Translations under genes and position numbers: made by a program
Notes under the pieces: generated by a model
The model's database searches: none
Seen by the model: only the letters and a program-made list of their open reading frames with translations
What the model was told of the DNA's origin: nothing
Assembly (NCBI GenBank): GCA_023449275.1
Contig: JAEXJM010000023.1
Coordinates: 1-41,742, forward strand
Source of the DNA: Pseudomonadota bacterium
Lineage (GTDB): Bacteria > Pseudomonadota > Gammaproteobacteria > Burkholderiales > Burkholderiaceae_D
Reading direction: 5' to 3'
DNA length: 41,742 bases
Part shown: positions 1 through 9,203 of the stretch, piece after piece
Numbering within the stretch: position 1 is the first letter of the stretch
Layout of the letters: each line of letters begins with the position of its first letter

Positions 1-701
1 GGACAGAGTCGTTCTGAAAACAGGGCATATCATGTCCAGTCACCCCTCATTCCAGCCTTAAAGGGTGCCTTCAATATCTCCCATGATTTTGATGACAGCA
101 CCAGTCTGTTTTTATCATCCCGTAAATGTCGGTTCCAAATGGTGGATACCGGTTCCGGCAATACTTTTTCCAATTGCCCGAACGGCAATGGTTTGATTCC
201 TCATATCCAATATTCTGTGAATTCCGCCCGGAAAATCAGGAGAAACGGGCAGGATAGGCTGTGCTGTCATTATCGACCGGATTCGGAATGGAAGCGATAT
301 CCGCCATTTTATCGATATATCGGGAAACCTCGTCGGCAGGATGCCCTGTGTCCGATGTTTTCTGCAAGATCGTTCACACCGTTTCTTTTACCGCATGAAA
401 CGGTTCATCAACACCTTTTTCAGGCTCCGGCATCGCCTTCGATATACCGGCATCTTCTTCCTGAAAGACCGTCATTTTCCGACCTGATCGGCTGTTACAG
501 GTCAGTCAGGCACATCCCTTGAGTCAATCCTGAAGAAATCCTGACCGGTTTCCGGGCGGGAATGGGACGCTCGATAAACGACGTCTGAGTTTCTATCGGG
601 AAACAGATATTTTTGCAAACCCGCCACTGAAGTCGCGGGTATGGGCAGGTATTTTCCGTTACCCCGGAAAAACGTCCCGAAAAAAGAGGGGATGAAAGCG
701 G
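1..701. other. Leading intergenic region, no supported gene
   Basis: No convincing gene is visible. Open frames on either strand have odd composition, lack a ribosome-binding site and match no family I recognise. The stretch probably holds the promoter and leader of the autotransporter that follows. It contains several copies of the hexamer TTCCGG or its complement (near 153, 228, 550 and 664). Confidence 0.6.
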
Positions 702-2825
702 GTGAGGCGACGGAAAAACAGAATAACGGAAAAAGAAATGAAAATGAAAAGAAATGGCCGGACGGTGTCGAATGACAGAATACAGGGACGGAATGCGGTA
801 TCGGAAGTGTCGAACGGGGGTGGAAAAAGAAAGGAAACAGGTTTTTCCGGTTTTTTTGATGGTTTGTCCTGGAATCGTTTCCGTTTCAAGAGAACGGTTG
901 TGTATTCCGCTCTTTTTATGTCGGCTTTTTGTATTTCCAATACCGTTTTCGCCGAGGATAATTGCCAGGACAGCGGGACTTGTGATTATAAACACGAGGA
1001 AACCCAGGCCGTTACGGATAAGTATATCCATATCAAGGAGGATGTTAAGTTAACAAACGCTCCCCTTAACTTTGGGGTCTCAGGATATGCCAATGGCGAA
1101 ACACGGGAATTTCGTAACAACAGTTGGACTGTAAGCGGATTTTCGGATGATGATTTAGGAATTGTAGTCGGAGCACATCTTCAAAGTAATGGGCCGATTG
1201 ACTGGAAAATCTCGGATAACAGCTTCAGGATTGATGGAAAGATAAATTCTGACGTAGTGTATGCCATGCAAGTGAATGGAAATAGGGAGGCTACCGTATC
1301 GATATCCAATACAAAAGTGGAAATTGCAGATGGAAATTACACCAGTATTTTAGCAGTCATGCTCAATCCACAGAAGGAAGTCTCGGTTGACAAGACCAGT
1401 CTGGTTATTAGTGGAGGAACGTTCAATGGAGTAATTATGGGGGTTGGCAAGCAAAATGATAGCTTTGAAGCTGAAGTAAAGAACACTTCGGTGTCATTGA
1501 TCGGTACCCCCAACCTGAATAATTCTGCTTTGTATGCAACTACTGAGACTAAAAACAGTTACAATAACAATTTAGCAGTTGCCCTGAAACATAGTACAAA
1601 TCTTGCTGTCGTACATGGTTTTTCTTCATTCGATCTCCGGGCGACCACCATACTGGACACGCCAGCTCTCATGGTCGGCCAGCTGGATCTTGCCGGCGCT
1701 ACGGTAAGCGTCAGTCCCCAATTTTCCCAAGAGGAATTGCCGACGCTCCAATCGGGTGACAAGACGTATATTCTGGCGTCTGAAAACGGTTTGAATACCG
1801 ACAACGCACACTTTACCAATATTGATTTGAAAACATCCCAGGAATCCCTCGGAGCGGTTTACAACTTTGACGTTTTGGCTGAGGACAACCAGATCGGGGT
1901 CGAATTTGTCGATAGCAAGGCCAATCCGAAAGCCGAATCTTTCAGTCAGGTACCTTTGGCCTCGCTGGGATTGCTGGCGCAGGCCGCCAATATGCTGGAG
2001 TATGTCAGGGCCGCTCCCGTTTTTGGTACGGTCAGGATGGAGAAAGGAGAATTCGACGATGAAAATCTGGAATTGCATGGAACGCATTTCATCTTCGGGG
2101 GCGGAAGGCATTTCAAAAATGATTCAGACGAGGTATTGGTAGCCGGTTTCATCGAAGCCGGAGAGGGAGACTATGAAGCGACGGGACGTTTTGAAAATAC
2201 CCCGATCAGGGCGGAGGGTGACAGCCGTTATGCGGGAGGTGGCCTGCTGGTACGCCAGACAATGACCGGGGGAGACTGGAAAGGTTTCTATTGGGAAGGG
2301 GCACTGAGAATCGGGAAGATCGATTCGGACTATTCCAGTACCTTCACCGACAGTCTGGGTAACCAGGCCAGATTCGATATGGACAACCTTTATTATGGGG
2401 CACAGCTGAATGTCGGCTACGAATGGAAACTGTCTGAACGTTCCAGCCTGACCCCGTATGTCAAGGGATTGTGGACGCATCTGGAAGGGGATTCTGTCGA
2501 TTTATATGGTGAAAAACTCCAGTATGGCGATACGGACATGTTCAGGCTCAGGGCCGGGGGTACGTATGCCTGTCAGGTGAATGAAAATGTGGCGTTGACA
2601 TTGGGTTTGGGGTATGACCATATCTTCAATAGCGAACAAAACATGAAAATCGATAATCGTGTACTGGATTCCGGCAATATTGACGGAGGTTCGGCCATGC
2701 TGGAACTTGGCGTGAAACTGACGCCTCCCGATACGAAAAACCTTGAGATCGAAGTCATGGCCCGGGGATTCAAAGGCAATTACGACGCGATTGCCGGTAT
2801 TGTGAATGTGAGTTACAGGTTTTAG
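702..2825 (+). CDS. Autotransporter (type Va secretion) with short beta-helical passenger
   Basis: A self-secreting outer-membrane protein: the C-terminal barrel inserts in the outer membrane and the N-terminal passenger is exposed or released. A hydrophobic segment at residues 64-84 ends in VFA before ED and reads as a Sec signal peptide with an unusually long basic n-region. The passenger (about 85-415) has beta-helix-like runs of alternating hydrophobic residues, Ser/Thr/Asn and Gly. The barrel covers about 430-707 and ends in the aromatic VSYRF expected for recognition by the BAM complex. The start is uncertain: the GTG at 702 gives the longest form, while the ATG at 738 or 744 follows a GGAAAAAG sequence and would shorten the n-region. 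Codons across about 1040-1620 are more AT-rich than the barrel, as often seen in diversifying passengers. Family assignment is firm; the passenger's ligand is unknown. Confidence 0.9.
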   Translation: MRRRKNRITEKEMKMKRNGRTVSNDRIQGRNAVSEVSNGGGKRKETGFSGFFDGLSWNRFRFKRTVVYSALFMSAFCISNTVFAEDNCQDSGTCDYKHEETQAVTDKYIHIKEDVKLTNAPLNFGVSGYANGETREFRNNSWTVSGFSDDDLGIVVGAHLQSNGPIDWKISDNSFRIDGKINSDVVYAMQVNGNREATVSISNTKVEIADGNYTSILAVMLNPQKEVSVDKTSLVISGGTFNGVIMGVGKQNDSFEAEVKNTSVSLIGTPNLNNSALYATTETKNSYNNNLAVALKHSTNLAVVHGFSSFDLRATTILDTPALMVGQLDLAGATVSVSPQFSQEELPTLQSGDKTYILASENGLNTDNAHFTNIDLKTSQESLGAVYNFDVLAEDNQIGVEFVDSKANPKAESFSQVPLASLGLLAQAANMLEYVRAAPVFGTVRMEKGEFDDENLELHGTHFIFGGGRHFKNDSDEVLVAGFIEAGEGDYEATGRFENTPIRAEGDSRYAGGGLLVRQTMTGGDWKGFYWEGALRIGKIDSDYSSTFTDSLGNQARFDMDNLYYGAQLNVGYEWKLSERSSLTPYVKGLWTHLEGDSVDLYGEKLQYGDTDMFRLRAGGTYACQVNENVALTLGLGYDHIFNSEQNMKIDNRVLDSGNIDGGSAMLELGVKLTPPDTKNLEIEVMARGFKGNYDAIAGIVNVSYRF

Positions 2826-2854
2826 GTGAAGCCCCGGAACCGGTGGAGTCAACG

Positions 2855-2895
2855 AACCCGCATCCCCGTCGACAGGGGGGCGGGTTTTGTTTTGG
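2855..2895 (+). terminator. Intrinsic terminator of the first autotransporter
   Basis: The arms AACCCGC (2855-2861) and GCGGGTT (2880-2886) pair, with additional CCCC/GGGG pairing inside. They are followed by a T-rich tail (TTGTTTTGG). It lies 30 bases after the stop codon. Confidence 0.85.
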
Positions 2896-3079
2896 TCTCT
2901 GGCAGAATGGGAAGGAGCGTCACACACCATGTTCGGGAAAAGTACGGAAACAGGGGGCTGTCGTTTTACTTTGAAGGACGTCATCAACCCCGGTTTCACG
3001 AAAGGCACACATGCTTTAAGGGCTGTTTCAACCGGTTATCGGTTTCCGGTCGGCCATGTATCCTGTTTTTTCCGTCAAA

Positions 3080-3095
3080 TGTCATCCGCATGACA
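3080..3095. promoter_or_regulatory. Candidate operator upstream of the HipA-like gene
   Basis: A perfect inverted repeat, TGTCAT-N4-ATGACA, sits about 65-80 bases before the chosen start of the HipA-like kinase. A possible -10 box, GATAAT, lies at 3125-3130. HipA-type kinase genes are normally controlled by a dyad-binding HipB partner; here no such gene is adjacent, so what would bind is unknown. The repeat is seen in the sequence; the role is inferred. Confidence 0.35.
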
Positions 3096-3160
3096 CATGA
3101 AACTATGGGCGGGTTTTTCTATCTGATAATATGGCACCATCTTCTGACGCGGAGCGACCC

Positions 3161-4429
3161 ATGCAATGCACGATTGATATTTTCGACGGCGGCCGGTGGC
3201 AGGCATGTTGTACTGTTGAAACGGAAAATCCGTCTGGCGGTGCCGCTTCGCCTTCCGTTCTCACGTATTTGCCCGCTTATGCCGAAAACGGCGGGATTCC
3301 CGTCTCGATCCATTTTCCTGTCCGGAAAGAACCATACCATCTGGATCACTGGCCTTCCTTTTTGCTGGATCTGGTGCCACATGGGGAAGGGCGGGAATAT
3401 CTTCTTTACGAGTGCCATATCCCGGAAGACGTCGCTTCTGACTGGACGCTGATGCTTTACGGGGCGATCAATCCTGTCGGCAATTTGCGGATTGCGGAAG
3501 CGGCGGCGTTTTACCGGGACTTCATCTCAAAAAAAGCGCCTTTATGGGTGAACCGGGGATTTACGATCCGGGAAATCCTTGAGCGGAGCGAGAATTTCAT
3601 TGAATACCTCGAGCAACACGGTATGCTTTCCGCCGGTACGACCAGCCTTCAGGGCAAGACACCGAAGTTCCTGCTGACGCAGGGTCGGGATGGCTTGTGG
3701 TATGCGGATGCCGCCTTGCCGGATGATCAGGCTGCCCGTCATTATCTGGTCAAGCTCTCGGGAGGACGCAATCTGGCGGACTGGAAGATGCTGGAGAATG
3801 AAGCGGCATATTTGCGCGTTGCCCATGAAATGGGACTGGACGTGCCGGAATTGCCGAGGTGGCAGAGCGATATGCTTTTCATTCCCCGCTTCGACCGTCA
3901 GGTAAAGGAAAATGGCGTCATTCGCCACCATCAGGAGAGTATCGCCTCGCTTTGCGAGTTCATGGTTCCGGCTGAAAAACATTCGCACAATACGGTTCTG
4001 AAAGCCTTGCGCCGGTATGCGGCCGATCCGTTTGCGGTGACGGTGGAATACCTGAAGCGGGACATTCTCAATATGGCGATGGGCAATATCGATAACCATC
4101 CCTACAATACGGCTGTCCGGACGGTAGATGGCAAGACGGGACTTTCCCCGATTTTCGATTTTTCACCTTCCTATTTGCAGGCCGACGACATTGGACGTCT
4201 GACGGAATGGATCGACAGCAAAGGCGAGGTCATCGATGACTGGAACGATATTCCCGACAGTCTGGATATCCCGTCGGAAGAGATGTCCGCTATTCAGGCC
4301 GATATCCGCCGGTTCGGGCAACGGCTGGCGGCTTTGCAGGACGTGATGAAGGCGCAGGGGGTGGATGAGGACATTATCGACGCCCGTTATTACAGTATCC
4401 AGAACCTGCGCGCCCAACTGAAAAGCTGA
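3161..4429 (+). CDS. HipA-like serine/threonine kinase, apparently without HipB
   Basis: HipA kinases are type II toxins that phosphorylate a translation factor, in E. coli the glutamyl-tRNA synthetase, and induce dormancy. Seen here: an N-terminal HipA coupling region with a GxxNPVGNLRI-type stretch, a KTPKFLL segment resembling the HipA ATP-loop region, the ENEAAYLRVAHEMGLDVPEL stretch typical of the family, a catalytic loop GNIDNHPYN near residues 308-316 (Asp311 as likely base) and a DFS metal-binding motif near 333. I chose the ATG at 3161 (422 residues) because GGAG lies six bases before it; an upstream ATG at 3131 has no such site and overlaps a possible -10 box. No small helix-turn-helix gene flanks it. 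It meets nfo tail to tail, four bases apart. The target is unknown, and it may belong to a divergent HipA subfamily. Confidence 0.85.
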   Translation: MQCTIDIFDGGRWQACCTVETENPSGGAASPSVLTYLPAYAENGGIPVSIHFPVRKEPYHLDHWPSFLLDLVPHGEGREYLLYECHIPEDVASDWTLMLYGAINPVGNLRIAEAAAFYRDFISKKAPLWVNRGFTIREILERSENFIEYLEQHGMLSAGTTSLQGKTPKFLLTQGRDGLWYADAALPDDQAARHYLVKLSGGRNLADWKMLENEAAYLRVAHEMGLDVPELPRWQSDMLFIPRFDRQVKENGVIRHHQESIASLCEFMVPAEKHSHNTVLKALRRYAADPFAVTVEYLKRDILNMAMGNIDNHPYNTAVRTVDGKTGLSPIFDFSPSYLQADDIGRLTEWIDSKGEVIDDWNDIPDSLDIPSEEMSAIQADIRRFGQRLAALQDVMKAQGVDEDIIDARYYSIQNLRAQLKS

Positions 4430-4433
4430 CGGG

Positions 4434-5267
4434 TCAGTTCCGGTAGAGGGTTTTCAGGAGGCGGATTTCTTCAGCGTGTCCGGGCAGTTCGTTGGGGGTT
4501 TCAAGACAGAAGGGCAGGTCTTTGAGTGCCGGATGGTTGATGATACGGACAATCGCATCGATACCGATGGTTCCTTCACCGATTTTCGCGTGCCGGTCCT
4601 TGTGGCTGCCGAAAGGCATCAGGCTGTCGTTCAGATGAATGGCTTTCAGGCGATCCAGCCCGATGATGGAATCGAATTCGTCCAGCACATCGTCGAGCCG
4701 GTCGACGATGTCGTAACCGGCAGACCAGACATGGCAGGTATCCAGACAGACGCCTGTTTTCGGGTGGTTCCCGCAGCCGTCGAGAATGGCTTTCAGTTCC
4801 CCGAACTGCCCGCCGATTTCGCTGCCGCTGCCTGACATGGTTTCCAGAAGGAGTGTCGGTTCGGGATTCGTTTCCAGTACCCGGCCCAGCAGTTCCGTGA
4901 TCAGTTCGATGCCTTTGTCGATGCCCTGTCCGACATGGCTGCCGGGATGGACGTTGTACAGGTTGCCGGGCAAAAGCGCCATCCGGCTGATGTCGTCCAG
5001 AATCGTTTCATAAGCGAATTGTCGCAGCCGTTCATCCCTGGCGCAGGCATTCAGGGTGTAGGGCGCGTGGACGATGATCGGGGCAAAGCCGTTTTCATCC
5101 ATCAGCGCTTTCAGGGCCAGCACGTCAGCCGGGTCAAGCGCTTTCGCCGAGCCTCCACGGGGATTGCGCAAAAAGCACTGGAAGGTATTGGCGCCTATGG
5201 AAAGCGCGTCTTTTCCCATTCTGAAAAAACCTTTTGAAACAGATAGATGGCATCCTGTTTTAAACAT
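4434..5267 (-). CDS. nfo: Endonuclease IV (AP endonuclease)
   Basis: Cleaves DNA 5' to abasic sites and removes 3'-blocking groups in base excision repair. At 277 residues it matches the usual length (285 in E. coli). The metal-ligand segments of the TIM barrel are all visible in order: HPGSH, LLLETMSGSGSEIG, CLDTCHVWSAGYD, HLNDS, HKDRHAKIGEG and CLETPNE, which together supply the His/Glu/Asp ligands of the three-zinc site. It is the last gene before the convergent HipA-like gene. The moeA stop is 31 bases upstream on the same strand, so nfo may be read through from the molybdenum-cofactor operon or have its own weak promoter. Confidence 0.96.
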   Translation of the reverse strand: MFKTGCHLSVSKGFFRMGKDALSIGANTFQCFLRNPRGGSAKALDPADVLALKALMDENGFAPIIVHAPYTLNACARDERLRQFAYETILDDISRMALLPGNLYNVHPGSHVGQGIDKGIELITELLGRVLETNPEPTLLLETMSGSGSEIGGQFGELKAILDGCGNHPKTGVCLDTCHVWSAGYDIVDRLDDVLDEFDSIIGLDRLKAIHLNDSLMPFGSHKDRHAKIGEGTIGIDAIVRIINHPALKDLPFCLETPNELPGHAEEIRLLKTLYRN

Positions 5268-5298
5268 GTTTATTCAATATTTTCGATGGTTATGCCAT

Positions 5299-6591
5299 TC
5301 AGACGAGGCCTTCAAGCAGGACGATATCGACCGTTTCACCGGCCCTTACCGGTCCCCGTTCTTCGGGCAGGACGATGATGCAGTTGGCTTCGGCCATCGA
5401 GCGGAGGATGCCGGAACCCTGTTCGCCGGTCGAGCGGACGGTCAGGCCTCCATCGGCGTTTTCCGTGACGATACCGCGCTGGTATTCCGTACGGCCAGCC
5501 CTTTTGGAAAGATTGGAGGCCGCCTGTGCCTTGACGTGAACAAGGGGAAACGGTGCCGCGCCCATCATGTGCAGGAGGGCGTCACGCACGAAAAAGTAAA
5601 ACGAGACCATGACGGCGACGGGATTGCCCGGCAGGCCGAACAGGATGGCGCTTTTCCCGCCGGAGTGGATTTTCCCGAAGGCCATCGGCCGGCCGGGACG
5701 CATCTTGATCGACCAGAAGGCAACGTCACCCATGTCGGCCATGACCTGTTTGGTGTAATCCGCCACGCCGACAGAGACGCCTCCGGATGTGACGATGGCA
5801 TCGGCGTTTTCAGCCGCGATTGTCAGGCTGGTTTCCAGTTCGGCAGGATCGTCGGCAACGATGCCCATATCCATCACGTCGCAGCCGAGCCGTTCCATCA
5901 TGGCGGCCAGAACGGCTCGGTTGCTGTCGTACAGGGAGCCGTCGTCCAGTTCCGAACCGGCCGTGCGCAGTTCGTCGCCTGTCGACATCAGCGCCACCCG
6001 CACACGGCGGCGTACGGGTACTTCAGTCACACCCAGCGAGGCCAGCAGTCCGAGATGGGCCGGACGGAGCAGGACACCTTCGGACAGGGCGATTGAACCG
6101 GCAGCGAGATTTTCTCCCGCACGGCGGATATTGTCGCCGCACACGCCGGTTTCGGGAGGGATGAGCAGATGTGTTTCATCGATCATATGGACGTTTTCCT
6201 GCTGGACGACGGTGTCACAGCCCTGCGGGATCATCGCGCCGGTCATGATGCGGATGCATTCGCCGAATTCGACGCGGGTCGTGCAGGGATGGCCTGCATA
6301 GGCGTGTCCGGCGACCCTGAGTGTCAGGGGCTGTGAAAGATCCAGGTTCCTGCAGGAAAAGGCGTATCCGTCCATTGCGGAGTTGTCGAAGGCCGGCACG
6401 GAAAAGGGAGAGACGATGTCCTCGGCCAGAATGCGTCCCGGACTGTTTTTCAGTACCACCCGCTCGATGGCGCCGACAGGGGAAACGAATCCGTGGATGA
6501 GGTCGTGCGCGAGTTTGACGGACAGGGCGTCGGGATTGTAGGAGGGCAGGTCACGGGTCAGGTCGGCGAGGACGGAAGCGGGTTCAGTCAT
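5299..6591 (-). CDS. moeA: Molybdopterin molybdenumtransferase MoeA
   Basis: Inserts molybdate into adenylylated molybdopterin, the last step before nucleotide attachment. The 430-residue length fits the MoeA family. Signature stretches are present: PAFDNSAMDGYA at 66-77, SGGVSVGVADY in the MogA-like domain, MRPGRPMAFG and FGLPGNPVA. The start codon overlaps the end of mobA by eight bases, indicating translational coupling within a moaA-mobA-moeA operon. The presence of these genes implies at least one molybdoenzyme elsewhere in the genome. Confidence 0.96.
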   Translation of the reverse strand: MTEPASVLADLTRDLPSYNPDALSVKLAHDLIHGFVSPVGAIERVVLKNSPGRILAEDIVSPFSVPAFDNSAMDGYAFSCRNLDLSQPLTLRVAGHAYAGHPCTTRVEFGECIRIMTGAMIPQGCDTVVQQENVHMIDETHLLIPPETGVCGDNIRRAGENLAAGSIALSEGVLLRPAHLGLLASLGVTEVPVRRRVRVALMSTGDELRTAGSELDDGSLYDSNRAVLAAMMERLGCDVMDMGIVADDPAELETSLTIAAENADAIVTSGGVSVGVADYTKQVMADMGDVAFWSIKMRPGRPMAFGKIHSGGKSAILFGLPGNPVAVMVSFYFFVRDALLHMMGAAPFPLVHVKAQAASNLSKRAGRTEYQRGIVTENADGGLTVRSTGEQGSGILRSMAEANCIIVLPEERGPVRAGETVDIVLLEGLV

Positions 6592-7252
6592 GGGTGTTTT
6601 TCCGGTTTTTCATAAGGTGTTCGGGATGCTGGAATCTTTCCAGATCGTCGGACGTATTGATGTTTTCGAATGCGTGCGGGTCATTGAAGCATACGTCAAC
6701 CGTCTTCAATGTGGAATACCAGTCGGCTATCTTTCTGCCCCCTTTTTTCAGAAAGGTTTCCAGATGGGGCATGACGGATTTTTTCATCAGGCAAAATACC
6801 GGCTGGGGGCGGCAGAGGCCACCGGTTTTCACGCAGGCGACCGCCAGATCGGCCTGATTTTCCGGCAGGGCGGCCGCCAGTTTTTCAACCAGTTCAGGGG
6901 AAACGAAAGGGGTGTCGCAGGGTACGGTGACGAGACAGGGTGTTTCGCAGTGACGCAAGCCGGTCAGAAAGCCTGCCAGCGGGCCGGAAAAATCCGGAGG
7001 GTCGTCCGGAAAAACCGGCAAGCCGAATGAACGGTACGTTTCAATATTCCGGTTGGCGTTGATGAAAAGGGTCTTTACCTGCGGGGCAAGGCGTCCGATG
7101 ATATGCCTGACCATCGGCATGCCATCCAGATATTGCAATCCCTTGTCCGCCATCCCCATCCGTCTGCCCATGCCTCCCGCCAGTATCACGCCGGTGACAC
7201 GGTTTCTGGCAGGATCCTGCAGGGTGGCATTCCGGAAGGTATGGCGATTCAA
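6584..7252 (-). CDS. mobA: Molybdenum cofactor guanylyltransferase MobA
   Basis: Transfers GMP from GTP to molybdenum-molybdopterin to make the bis-MGD cofactor used by DMSO-reductase-family enzymes. The nucleotide-binding stretch LAGGMGRRMGMADKGL lies near residues 24-39, with PCDTPF, a metal-binding segment, further on. The frame stays open upstream into moaA, but I place the start at the TTG at 7252-7250: the sequence GGAGGA, which encodes the last residues of moaA, lies eight bases before it, and this gives 222 residues, close to the usual length. The moaA stop sits inside that spacer. Use of TTG could keep MobA output below that of MoaA (inference). Confidence 0.93.
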   Translation of the reverse strand: MNRHTFRNATLQDPARNRVTGVILAGGMGRRMGMADKGLQYLDGMPMVRHIIGRLAPQVKTLFINANRNIETYRSFGLPVFPDDPPDFSGPLAGFLTGLRHCETPCLVTVPCDTPFVSPELVEKLAAALPENQADLAVACVKTGGLCRPQPVFCLMKKSVMPHLETFLKKGGRKIADWYSTLKTVDVCFNDPHAFENINTSDDLERFQHPEHLMKNRKNTHD

Positions 7253-7257
7253 GGGGC

Positions 7258-8373
7258 TTATCCTCCAATGTAGGACATTTCGATTTTCCTGCCGGTCATT
7301 GCGGTGGTGGCGCCGGTTGCGCGCAATTCGGAATAGCGGTTGTCCCGGTTTTGCCAGTGCCGGGCCAGTGCCGTTGAAATTTCCGCGTCTGACCAGCCTT
7401 CCCGCAGCATGTGCCGGAGGTCGTAACCGTCCGTTGCGAAAAGGCATTTGTACAGTTTTCCCTCGGTTGAGAGCCGGATGCGCGTGCAGTCCCGGCAAAA
7501 GGCTTTGGTGACGCTGGCAATGAAGCCGATTTCCCCGCTGCCGTCCCGGTATCGCCAGCGTTCCGCCGTTTCACCGGCATAATGCCGGTCGACCGGTTCG
7601 ATCGGCATCTCGGCATCGATCAGGCTGACCAGTTTTCCGGACGGGACGATTTCCTTTTCTGCCCAGTCGTTTGAGGAACCGACATCCATGTATTCGATGA
7701 AACGGACAATGGCCGGTGTATTTCTGAAATGGCGGGCGAGTGGCAGGACTTGCGCTTCATTGAAGCCTTTTTTGACCACGGTATTGATTTTGACGGGATT
7801 GAATCCGACGGACAGGGCGGTGTCGATGCCGCGCAGGACGTCGCTGACCGAGAAATCCACATCGTTCATCTGCCTGAAAACCGTATCGTCCAGCGCGTCA
7901 AGCGAGACGGTGACGCGTTTCAGTCCACAGTCGTACAGGGTTCGGGCTTTTTTCGCCAGCAGGGAACCGTTTGTCGTCAGGGTCAGATCGACAGCCTGGC
8001 CTTCGGGCGTTTCCAGTCCGGAAAGCTGTTCGATCAGGCGTTCCACATTCTTGCGCAAAAGCGGTTCACCGCCCGTCAGGCGGATTTTCACGACTCCCTG
8101 CGCCACGAAAAGGCGGGCGAGCCGCGTGATTTCTTCAAACGAGAGCATGTCCGGGTGAGGGATGAACCGGAAATCCTTGCCGAAAACCTGTTTCGGCATG
8201 CAATAGACACAACGGAAGTTGCAACGGTCTGTCACCGAAATGCGCAAATCTTGAAGGGGGCGTCCCAGTCTGTCGAGCACAGGTGTATCCGTATCAGGCC
8301 GTATGATGGTTGGCCTGACAGGGGTTTCGGGGCTTTCCTGCCGAAAAATGGGAATGGGACGGGTCATCGACAA
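7258..8373 (-). CDS. moaA: GTP 3',8-cyclase MoaA (radical SAM)
   Basis: Catalyses, with MoaC, the first step of molybdenum-cofactor synthesis, turning GTP into 3',8-cyclo-7,8-dihydro-GTP. The radical SAM cluster motif is CNFRCVYC (Cys51, Cys55, Cys58). The second C-terminal iron-sulfur cluster is CRDC followed by a third Cys (residues 293, 296 and 310), and the protein ends in the essential Gly-Gly. At 371 residues it is slightly longer than E. coli MoaA because of an N-terminal extension of about 30 residues before the conserved core. An internal Met at residue 3 is an alternative start. First gene of the operon with mobA and moeA; moaC, moaD and moaE are not in the window. Confidence 0.97.
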   Translation of the reverse strand: MSMTRPIPIFRQESPETPVRPTIIRPDTDTPVLDRLGRPLQDLRISVTDRCNFRCVYCMPKQVFGKDFRFIPHPDMLSFEEITRLARLFVAQGVVKIRLTGGEPLLRKNVERLIEQLSGLETPEGQAVDLTLTTNGSLLAKKARTLYDCGLKRVTVSLDALDDTVFRQMNDVDFSVSDVLRGIDTALSVGFNPVKINTVVKKGFNEAQVLPLARHFRNTPAIVRFIEYMDVGSSNDWAEKEIVPSGKLVSLIDAEMPIEPVDRHYAGETAERWRYRDGSGEIGFIASVTKAFCRDCTRIRLSTEGKLYKCLFATDGYDLRHMLREGWSDAEISTALARHWQNRDNRYSELRATGATTAMTGRKIEMSYIGG

Positions 8374-9203
8374 ATGGTCAAAATCGGGATGTATCGGATA
8401 CTAAAGATATCACGAACCCGAAATTGTTTCATAAAAGGGATGGCAAATCAAAATCCGGCAGCGGCAAGGCAAAAGGTTTTGGGTCGGAAAACGGTCGGTA
8501 TCGGGAAAAATGCGTGAAGGATTGTCAGGTGCAGGCCTGATTCGTATCCGATCGCCTGTATTCAATGACCTGTATTCGCTCCGGTCTGGCAGACCGGGAT
8601 TTTTCCCGGAGGGGCGATGGACAGGGAAAAATTCACTTTTCTGCCACAGATGGTCGCTTTGCAGTCACCTGATGTCCGGTAGCCATAAAACCGGTGCGGC
8701 ATCTGTTCCGGCCCCAAATATGTATTTTCTTCCAGCAATACCTGCGAAAGATTCGCTATTTTTTCCGTCAGGCGGAACTTCCGGACAGGCTTTTTTCCAG
8801 TGCTTCCATATGGCTTGAATGTCGTGCAAACAGGTAGTTGGAACGATGTCATGAGACCGGAATTGTTTCGTAAAAAATGTTGCCGGGCAAAATGCGGAGT
8901 CCTCGCCAGAGGAAGAAGTGCTGTTGTGATGATCATGGATGGGGGAAGGCGGCGTTTCGGAATTCACCGGATATGGATCGGATTGGCAGGGGAAGGGTGC
9001 TTTTTCCTGTCTGTCTGGAAAATGCCGGAATGAATGCTCTTTTTTTACGTTCACTCAACTCCCTCTCCTGTTTGAATCCGTACCATATATTGAATGGGCA
9101 ACCGGTTTCCGGTCGGTCGGATTTCAGGTCACATCGGAGAAGGCTTGTTTCAGGATGGGACGAGCCGGATTACAGGCATCGATTTTTAGGAAAAGGATTG
9201 AAT
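8374..9203. other. 830-base gap between moaA and the pirin gene
   Basis: Divergent intergenic region. I see no gene: the open frames lack recognisable motifs and good ribosome-binding sites. Two similar AT-containing segments, one near 8417-8435 and one near 8860-8878, share AATTGTTTC-TAAAA with one base differing. It must contain the promoters of moaA (leftward) and the pirin gene (rightward). No known molybdenum-cofactor riboswitch structure was recognisable by eye. Confidence 0.5.

Noticed and set aside
139..522. 127-codon frame at the left end
   Set aside because: Composition is not protein-like, and there is no ribosome-binding site or similarity.
5074..6096. Long open frame opposite nfo and moeA
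   Set aside because: Overlaps two well-supported genes on the other strand and has no family features.
8374..8560. Molybdenum-cofactor riboswitch upstream of moaA
   Set aside because: Looked for because of its occurrence upstream of moaA in enterobacteria, but I could not see its conserved stems by eye. A covariance-model search would settle it.
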